Positions 51,219-55,990 of a DNA stretch of 55,990 bases are shown piece by piece. A program made the position numbers and the translations under genes. Position 1 is the stretch's first letter; each line of letters begins with the position of its first letter. This stretch comes from CAZJRB01 sp964547995 (lineage in GTDB: Bacteria; Planctomycetota; Planctomycetia; Pirellulales; Thermoguttaceae): the NCBI GenBank assembly GCA_964547995.1, contig CAZJRB010000038.1, positions 1 to 55,990 on the forward strand, in the 5' to 3' direction. The notes under the pieces were generated by a model, which saw only the letters and a program-made list of their open reading frames with translations, did no database searches and was not told the origin of the DNA.

Positions 51219-52312
51219 TAACTCCCGCCCGTGCTCTGGGCCATGGTCCTGGTCCGGGCGTTGATCCGCTGAGCGATTTCGTGCTGAATCTTCGCGATGC
51301 GGGCGGCGGCGATGCGGTTCCTCTTGGCCAGGTCGGCAATGGCCACTTGCATCTGCCTGACCCTCGTTTGGAGACTTCGACCCAATTGTATGATCGCTCC
51401 GTCCTCCCGCTTGACCCTGGCCAGGTTCTGTTTTCGCTGGGCGACTTCGGCCTGGCGGAACGTCCGTTGCCGGATCGCATCTTCATAGGTGTTCTTGACG
51501 TACTGCCAGTCCTGTTCGTTTTCCGCTTTCTTGTCGGCCAGGATCACCGTTCGCCGGTGGTACGACTCGAAAAGGATTTTGTAGTCGCGCAGAAGCCGCA
51601 CATACTTGCCGTCCAGAACGCGATGCTCGGGATCGTCGGGCTCCGCCGGCTTACCGTCCTTGAGATACTCCGTAACGGTGTTGCTCGGCAAGATGGCCTT
51701 CTTCTCGTCATCGCTCAACTTGGAGAAGACGCTGCGGACGTCGATGGGCATAATGTCGTACATGCACCATGTGCCGGGGGGATTCTTTGATAGGCCGGCC
51801 TCTTCTTCCTTCGACATCTTCTTCACCGGCCGCATGTCGACCACCCGGTCGGCAACGCCGGTCACGATGAACTCGCCCAAATACTGCCCCTTGTCCGGAG
51901 CATCTTTGTCCTTGATGTCCTTTTCCTCGAAGAGAAAGAGGGTGGTCTTGGGCTTGATCAGGTTGGGATTGGGTAGATCGGTCTTCACGGCAACTTTCCC
52001 GTCCTCACCGATTCGTTCCCGCGTGCAGTTGTACCATACGCGTCCACGGTCGAGCAGCAGCTTGTGCAACTCGAGGCGGAGACGCTTGATACCCATCTCG
52101 ATAAGCTCACCGTTTTCGTCCTCTTCCCCTTCCTCGGGATTCGCGTTGACCAACTGGTCGTTCTCTTCCTCGAGTTCTCGGATTTGCTCGTTGAGATCGC
52201 GAGCAAGGTCCCGCCAATACTGGTGGGTCTTCAGCGTCCGCGCCCCCATGTAGAAGAACGCCACCGCCGTGACGAAGATGAGTCCAATGAGTATCTTGTT
52301 CCAGATGCTCAT
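51218..52312 (-). CDS. membrane-anchored coiled-coil protein of unknown function
   Basis: 364 residues: one N-terminal membrane helix (~residues 6-22, 'KILIGLIFVTAVAFFYM'), a coiled coil with many Glu ('LARDLNEQIRELEEENDQLVNANPEEGEEDENGELIE'), a central beta-rich domain ('KTTLFLFEEKDIKDKDAPDKGQYLGEFIVTGVADRVVDM'), and a long C-terminal coiled coil rich in Arg/Gln ('VQMQVAIADLAKRNRIAAARIAKI'-like). This build is repeated in many planctomycete genomes in my experience, without known function. An envelope or cell-shape role is possible but unproven. Its stop codon adjoins a solo repeat end (51195-51218). Confidence 0.6.
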   Translation of the reverse strand: MSIWNKILIGLIFVTAVAFFYMGARTLKTHQYWRDLARDLNEQIRELEEENDQLVNANPEEGEEDENGELIEMGIKRLRLELHKLLLDRGRVWYNCTRERIGEDGKVAVKTDLPNPNLIKPKTTLFLFEEKDIKDKDAPDKGQYLGEFIVTGVADRVVDMRPVKKMSKEEEAGLSKNPPGTWCMYDIMPIDVRSVFSKLSDDEKKAILPSNTVTEYLKDGKPAEPDDPEHRVLDGKYVRLLRDYKILFESYHRRTVILADKKAENEQDWQYVKNTYEDAIRQRTFRQAEVAQRKQNLARVKREDGAIIQLGRSLQTRVRQMQVAIADLAKRNRIAAARIAKIQHEIAQRINARTRTMAQSTGGS

Positions 52313-52561
52313 ATTTACCCTAAACCATTGGTTGGAAGTGGAGCCTGTTCCGACAGCGTCGCCGTGGCCGGGGCAAAAGAACTAGGGCGACAATATCCTC
52401 TTTCTGAAGTTGATGATAATCTGGCACTCGGAGGGTGTCAAGCGATTGCCACGCTGCTCCATTCCACCCAAAAGTCCTGTTTTTCCCGCCCGTTCATACC
52501 CTGCCAACTCAGCCACATGGCGGCAATCCTTCAAGTCTGAACGTTTTGCGGCCGAATGGTT

Positions 52562-52578
52562 AATTATCTGAAATAATT
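52562..52578. promoter_or_regulatory. candidate MarR operator palindrome
   Basis: AATTAT-ctgaa-ATAATT is a perfect palindrome, ~95 bp before the marR-like start, in the ~360-bp gap to the divergent coiled-coil gene. MarR-type regulators bind palindromes of about this size and A+T content near their own promoters. Confidence 0.4.
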
Positions 52579-52672
52579 GGTCTGTGGGGGGCCAGATGTC
52601 CGCTCGCCGCCAATGTCCCCCATGCGGGGGGGTTGTCGCAGATAACCATCCGTAGACAACGCCGGAGGGGGT

Positions 52673-53254
52673 TTGAACGTGGCACGGATGCCGGCCGACA
52701 TCTCAGGGCTCGAACAGGGCAATCCGGCGACTCGATGGGTCGAATCGGCCGAGCGGATGCTCGCCTGCGGACGGCTGCTCCACGGCCACATCTCCCGGCA
52801 AGCCGGCCGGCACCAGCTCAGCGAAGCGGAATTTTCGCTGCTTTGGGCCTGTCGCGACATTCCTTCCTCGGGCGTTGGACAGAACGAACTGGCCGCCAGG
52901 CTCGCCGTTTCGCCTGCCCAAGTCAGTGGTCTCGTCGAGCGTCTTCGGCGCAAAGGCTTGCTCGAAGGGCACCGGCCGAGCCACGACCGGCGGCGCCAAC
53001 ACTGGCAACTGACTCCCGAGGGGCGGGACACGCTCCAAGCCGTCCTTGCCGGTCTGGCCGATTGGGCCGGACGACTCGACGAGGCATTGCGGTCGGAACG
53101 GATTGAAACGTGGCTACTCGAAGAAGCAAAAAGCAAGACCGGCGGCATCCGCCGCCTGATCCAACTGTTGGATCGACTGCGCGAAACGTTCCGCAGCGTC
53201 GCCGCATCGCCGGATGAACCGGTCGCGCCCGCCAGCCGACGAGGAGCCGCCTGA
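52673..53254 (+). CDS. MarR-family transcriptional regulator
   Basis: This 193-residue winged-helix protein has 'LSEAEFSLLWACRDIPSSGVGQNELAARLAVSPAQVSGLVERLRRKGLLEGHRPSHDRRRQHWQLTPEGRDTL', which gives the complete helix-turn-helix and wing of the MarR family. The N- and C-terminal helices form the dimer interface. TTG 52673 is just after GGAGG; GTG 52679 is an alternative. Its stop overlaps the ATG of the TolC-like gene (TGATG), so it likely governs that gene in one operon. MarR proteins usually repress efflux or catabolic genes until a phenolic or other ligand binds; a palindrome at 52562 is a plausible operator. Confidence 0.85.
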   Translation: MNVARMPADISGLEQGNPATRWVESAERMLACGRLLHGHISRQAGRHQLSEAEFSLLWACRDIPSSGVGQNELAARLAVSPAQVSGLVERLRRKGLLEGHRPSHDRRRQHWQLTPEGRDTLQAVLAGLADWAGRLDEALRSERIETWLLEEAKSKTGGIRRLIQLLDRLRETFRSVAASPDEPVAPASRRGAA

Positions 53255-55767
53255 TGAATCGCCATGTCGGTCCGCACCACCGAAACCGTTGGGCTTGGAT
53301 GGCCCGGGCAGCTTGCCTGGTGTCGATCTGCCTGGTCTTGCCGGCGACCGGGTGCCGGCGGGGCTTCTATCGACGCCAGGCCGATCGGGAGGTGTACAAC
53401 CTGATCGGGCGCGCGAATCTTCAAACGCGGACGCCCTTGGAGGACTACAACATCTGGCCGTCGCCGGCGTCGCGGATGCACGACCCGAACAACCCCGACC
53501 TGCCGCCGATGCCCCCGGACGATCCCACATCGAACCGGTTGATGCACTATGTGGACCACAAACGGGGATGGCCCTACTGGCGCTGCTACGGCAAGACGCC
53601 GTTTGTCGAGAACCCCGTGTGGAAGAAGTTCCTCTGCTATGACAAAGACGGCAAAGTCGTGCTGGATCGGCGGGGAGCCATGTACATGGCCCGGCTCAAC
53701 TCCCGGGAGTATCAGCATGAGTTGGAGGACCTGTATCTCTCGGCATTGAAGGTTACCTTCGAGCGGTTCCGGTTCGATGCCCAGTTTTTCGGCGGCAACT
53801 CAACGTTCTTCACCGCCGACGGTCCCGACCGCGGCGCGAGCCTTGGCAGCGAACTGCGGACCGATACGGACCTGGAAATGCGGAAACTGTTCGCCACCGG
53901 CGGCGAGCTGGTTGTCGGGCTGGCGAACTCGCTCGTCTGGCAATTTGCCGGGCCGAACGAATACACGGCGAACACGCTCCTCGATTTTTCGCTGGTTCAA
54001 CCGTTGTTGCGTGCCGGGGGAAGGGCCGTCGTGCTCGAAGAATTGACCGACGCCGAGCGGGCCCTGCTGGCCAACGTCCGGCAGATGGAACGCTACCGCC
54101 GGGCATTCTACGTCGAGATCATCGCAGGCCGAACCCCGGGCGTGGGCCCCGATCCCAACAACCTGCTGCTAAGCGCGTTTTCGCTGCCGACGACCGGTAT
54201 TGTCGGCGGCATGCTCCGGTTGATGGAAGAACAGGTGCAGATCCGCAACCAGCGGGCGAATGTGTCGGGATTGCAAAAGAGTCTTGACCAGCTCGTAGCG
54301 CTCAACGAAGCGGGGCGAATCGACTACTTGCAGGTCGATCAAGCGCGCCAGGCACTGTACAACGCCCAGAGTCGCCTATTGGGCCTCCGCGCCTCTTATC
54401 AGGACCGCCTCGATGAATACAAGATTATCTTGGGCACACCACCGCAACTGGAGGTCCAAATCGACGATCCGCTGTTGCACCAATTCGACCTGATCGACCC
54501 CAAGACGGACGCCACGCAAGAAGCGGTTGCCAAATTGTTGAACGAACTGCGCGACCTGGAGCGGAAACCCGAGCCGGCGGAATACCTGCCCGAACTGGCA
54601 TTGGTGCTCCAGCAGAGCCGTGCGGTACAGGAGACGGTCCGTCAGGATCTAAAGCGATTGACCGAAGCCTTGCCACGGCGCCGTGAGAACCTCCAGCGGT
54701 TGTCAACGCGCCCGGAATTCGCCGACGGCGACGTCGATCTCGGCGCCGATCTTCAGGCATTCAATGAACGAGTGAAAGAAATTGACAAGGACTTCTTCTC
54801 GGGCGCCGACGAGGACCCCGTCGGGCTCGACGAGAAGTTGACCGGCATCCTGGCAGAGCTGACGGCAATCGAACAGGCCGATGCCGAGCCGGAACGGGAA
54901 CGGCTCGTACCGCTGCTGGCCCGGCTCTCGGGGTTGCTGATGGAGATGTCGGTCATCCAGGCCCGGGCGAGACTCGACACGGTTACGCTCGTTCCCATCG
55001 AGATGGGTTCCGACGAAGCGTTGGAGATCGCCCGAATGTATCGCCGTGACTGGAAGAACGCCCGGGCGGCCCTGGTCGACGTCTGGCGGCAGGTCGAGGT
55101 GGCGGCAAACGACTTGGAGAGCGATTTAGACATCACCTTCAGCGGCGACATCAACACGGACGGCAACCACCCATTCCGCTTCCGCGGCACCACCGGACGG
55201 CTTCGGGTCGGGCTCGAGTTCGACGCCCCGTTGACGCGCCTGGCCGAGCGGAATGCCTATCGCGAGGCAATTATCAACTATCAACAAGCACGCCGGGCCT
55301 ACTATGCCTATGAAGACCGCGTCAGCCAGCGCCTTCGCGCAACACTACGCACGATTCGGCTGAGACAACTCAACTTCGAGCTGCAGCGGGCAGCCGTCCT
55401 TGTGGCAATCAGTCAGGTCGAGCTGACCCAACTCCGCCTGCAACGCCCGCCAAAAGCGGGAGCGGAACAACAGTCGTTCGGATCAACCACTACCCGAGAC
55501 CTCGTCCAAGCCCTCTCGGGACTGCTCAGCGCCCAGAACGACTTCGTTGGCGAATGGGTCAACTACGAAATGCAGCGGATGATCCTCGACCTCGACTTGG
55601 GGACGATGGAATTGGACGAGTGCGGGCTCTGGATCGATCCCGGCCCGGTCACCCTGGAGGGGATGCGCCGGGACGTCATGCTCGAAGAGACCGAGCCGGA
55701 AGAGCTCCCCCTGCCCCCCGGCATGCCCCTGCTGGAAGACCTGGAAGAGCCGCCGGAGAATCTCTAA
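53254..55767 (+). CDS. TolC-like outer-membrane efflux lipoprotein
   Basis: 837 residues; signal peptide with lipobox (ending 'LVLPATGC'). After a planctomycete-specific front part (~residues 40-160, 'YRRQADREVYNLI', 'DYNIWPSPASRM'), the outer-membrane efflux protein architecture appears. Long alpha-helical hairpin segments ('LMEEQVQIRNQRANVSGLQKSLDQLVALNEAGRIDYLQVDQARQALYNAQSRLLGLRASYQDRLDEYKIILG' is the typical efflux repeat) are joined by beta strands ('GELVVGLANSLVWQF', 'DITFSGDINTDG'). An extra, acidic insert at ~400-600 is long for TolC (~490 residues). It probably forms the outer-membrane duct of a tripartite exporter; membrane-fusion and pump genes are not in the window and may lie to the right. 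Co-transcribed with marR. Confidence 0.75.
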   Translation: MNRHVGPHHRNRWAWMARAACLVSICLVLPATGCRRGFYRRQADREVYNLIGRANLQTRTPLEDYNIWPSPASRMHDPNNPDLPPMPPDDPTSNRLMHYVDHKRGWPYWRCYGKTPFVENPVWKKFLCYDKDGKVVLDRRGAMYMARLNSREYQHELEDLYLSALKVTFERFRFDAQFFGGNSTFFTADGPDRGASLGSELRTDTDLEMRKLFATGGELVVGLANSLVWQFAGPNEYTANTLLDFSLVQPLLRAGGRAVVLEELTDAERALLANVRQMERYRRAFYVEIIAGRTPGVGPDPNNLLLSAFSLPTTGIVGGMLRLMEEQVQIRNQRANVSGLQKSLDQLVALNEAGRIDYLQVDQARQALYNAQSRLLGLRASYQDRLDEYKIILGTPPQLEVQIDDPLLHQFDLIDPKTDATQEAVAKLLNELRDLERKPEPAEYLPELALVLQQSRAVQETVRQDLKRLTEALPRRRENLQRLSTRPEFADGDVDLGADLQAFNERVKEIDKDFFSGADEDPVGLDEKLTGILAELTAIEQADAEPERERLVPLLARLSGLLMEMSVIQARARLDTVTLVPIEMGSDEALEIARMYRRDWKNARAALVDVWRQVEVAANDLESDLDITFSGDINTDGNHPFRFRGTTGRLRVGLEFDAPLTRLAERNAYREAIINYQQARRAYYAYEDRVSQRLRATLRTIRLRQLNFELQRAAVLVAISQVELTQLRLQRPPKAGAEQQSFGSTTTRDLVQALSGLLSAQNDFVGEWVNYEMQRMILDLDLGTMELDECGLWIDPGPVTLEGMRRDVMLEETEPEELPLPPGMPLLEDLEEPPENL

Positions 55768-55932
55768 GGAGTCGCTCAGAAACAACCTCGGCAATCTTGA
55801 ATGGTGATTACTATAAAGCCGCGACCGGTGGTCGCGCCGAATCACCGGCCGTAGCGGTTTTGGGTGACGCTTGGCGCGACCACCGGTCGCGGCTTTATGA
55901 GGGAAATACCGAAGTTATTTCTGAGCGGCCCC
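55768..55932. repeat. complete composite element: outer terminal repeats with a family-A core
   Basis: Outer ends GGAGTCGCTCAGAAACAACC (55768 on) and CCGAAGTTATTTCTGAGCGG (55909 on) are inverted copies (~18 of 24). Within them lies a full family-A palindrome (55812-55899). The left end directly follows the TAA stop of the TolC-like gene. This copy shows that family-A cores can occur as part of a larger, ~165-bp unit. Confidence 0.8.
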
Positions 55933-55990
55933 TAACAGCCCGTTGAAAAAGTCCTGCCCCGCAAATAACCTGGAAGTGTGATTGACATAT

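Noticed and set aside
1..55990. Diversity-generating retroelement reverse transcriptase, CRISPR array, prophage or integron within the window.
   Set aside because: No reverse transcriptase with a YxDD-type motif, no regularly spaced direct repeats, no phage structural genes and no integrase were found on either strand.

Overview
The window looks like a chromosomal segment of a planctomycete, probably Pirellulales/Thermoguttaceae-like; this is an inference from gene content, not from a marker gene. The grounds are a giant protein joining a planctomycete-type J-like N-terminus ('SHLRTFQ...KHSAESQKIL') to a formylglycine-generating-enzyme fold, peptide-transporter permeases with very large insertions, an ECF sigma factor paired with a membrane anti-sigma carrying a prepilin/DUF1559-like tail, sulfatase debris, an AsmA-like giant, and many dispersed palindromic mini-elements. 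No tRNA, rRNA gene, CRISPR array, prophage or integrase was seen.

Layout. 1-4837: a co-directional, tightly overlapping cluster of exported proteins in which metzincin-like zinc peptidases alternate with HEAT-repeat proteins; it looks poorer in G+C than the rest. 5191-10874: a WaaP-like kinase, a small membrane protein, a secreted beta-helix protein, a PIG-L deacetylase with a NagB-like isomerase (amino-sugar use), and a LarA-like protein. 11154-18094: an AsmA-like protein and the FGE-fold giant, whose 3' part of the fold resembles a diversity-generating-retroelement variable region. 18295-20306: IS110 debris and a type II restriction-modification pair. 20322-26788: MBL hydrolase, lipoprotein archaemetzincin, SSS symporter, CBM9-like and FIST proteins, separated by palindromic elements. 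27150-27440: a compact structured element on the minus strand with a 13-codon ORF. 27633-35543: FGGY kinase, phosphohexomutase, a chimeric membrane/sulfatase ORF, a decayed toxin-antitoxin pair, an orphan methyltransferase and a sugar isomerase/epimerase. 36083-41622: ECF/anti-sigma pair, an unknown helical protein, a GT-C-like glycosyltransferase and polysaccharide-export proteins. 41909-49937 (minus): a complete oppABCDF-type ABC importer. 50073-55767: rhomboid protease, a coiled-coil membrane protein, and a MarR/TolC-like operon.

How the genes fit together. Most of the window serves extracellular polymer use: amino-sugar and pentose/hexose enzymes, solute and peptide uptake, and secreted binding proteins and peptidases. 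A second layer is repeat biology. At least six families of 80-165 bp inverted-repeat elements occupy gene boundaries, several of them supplying or touching the stop codon of the neighbouring gene, and one pair of half-elements brackets the front half of a chimeric ORF. Points most worth a second look are the structured SD/short-ORF element near 27.3 kb, the DGR-like variable region near 16.4 kb, the stop-codon-associated elements, and the metzincin/HEAT cassette.
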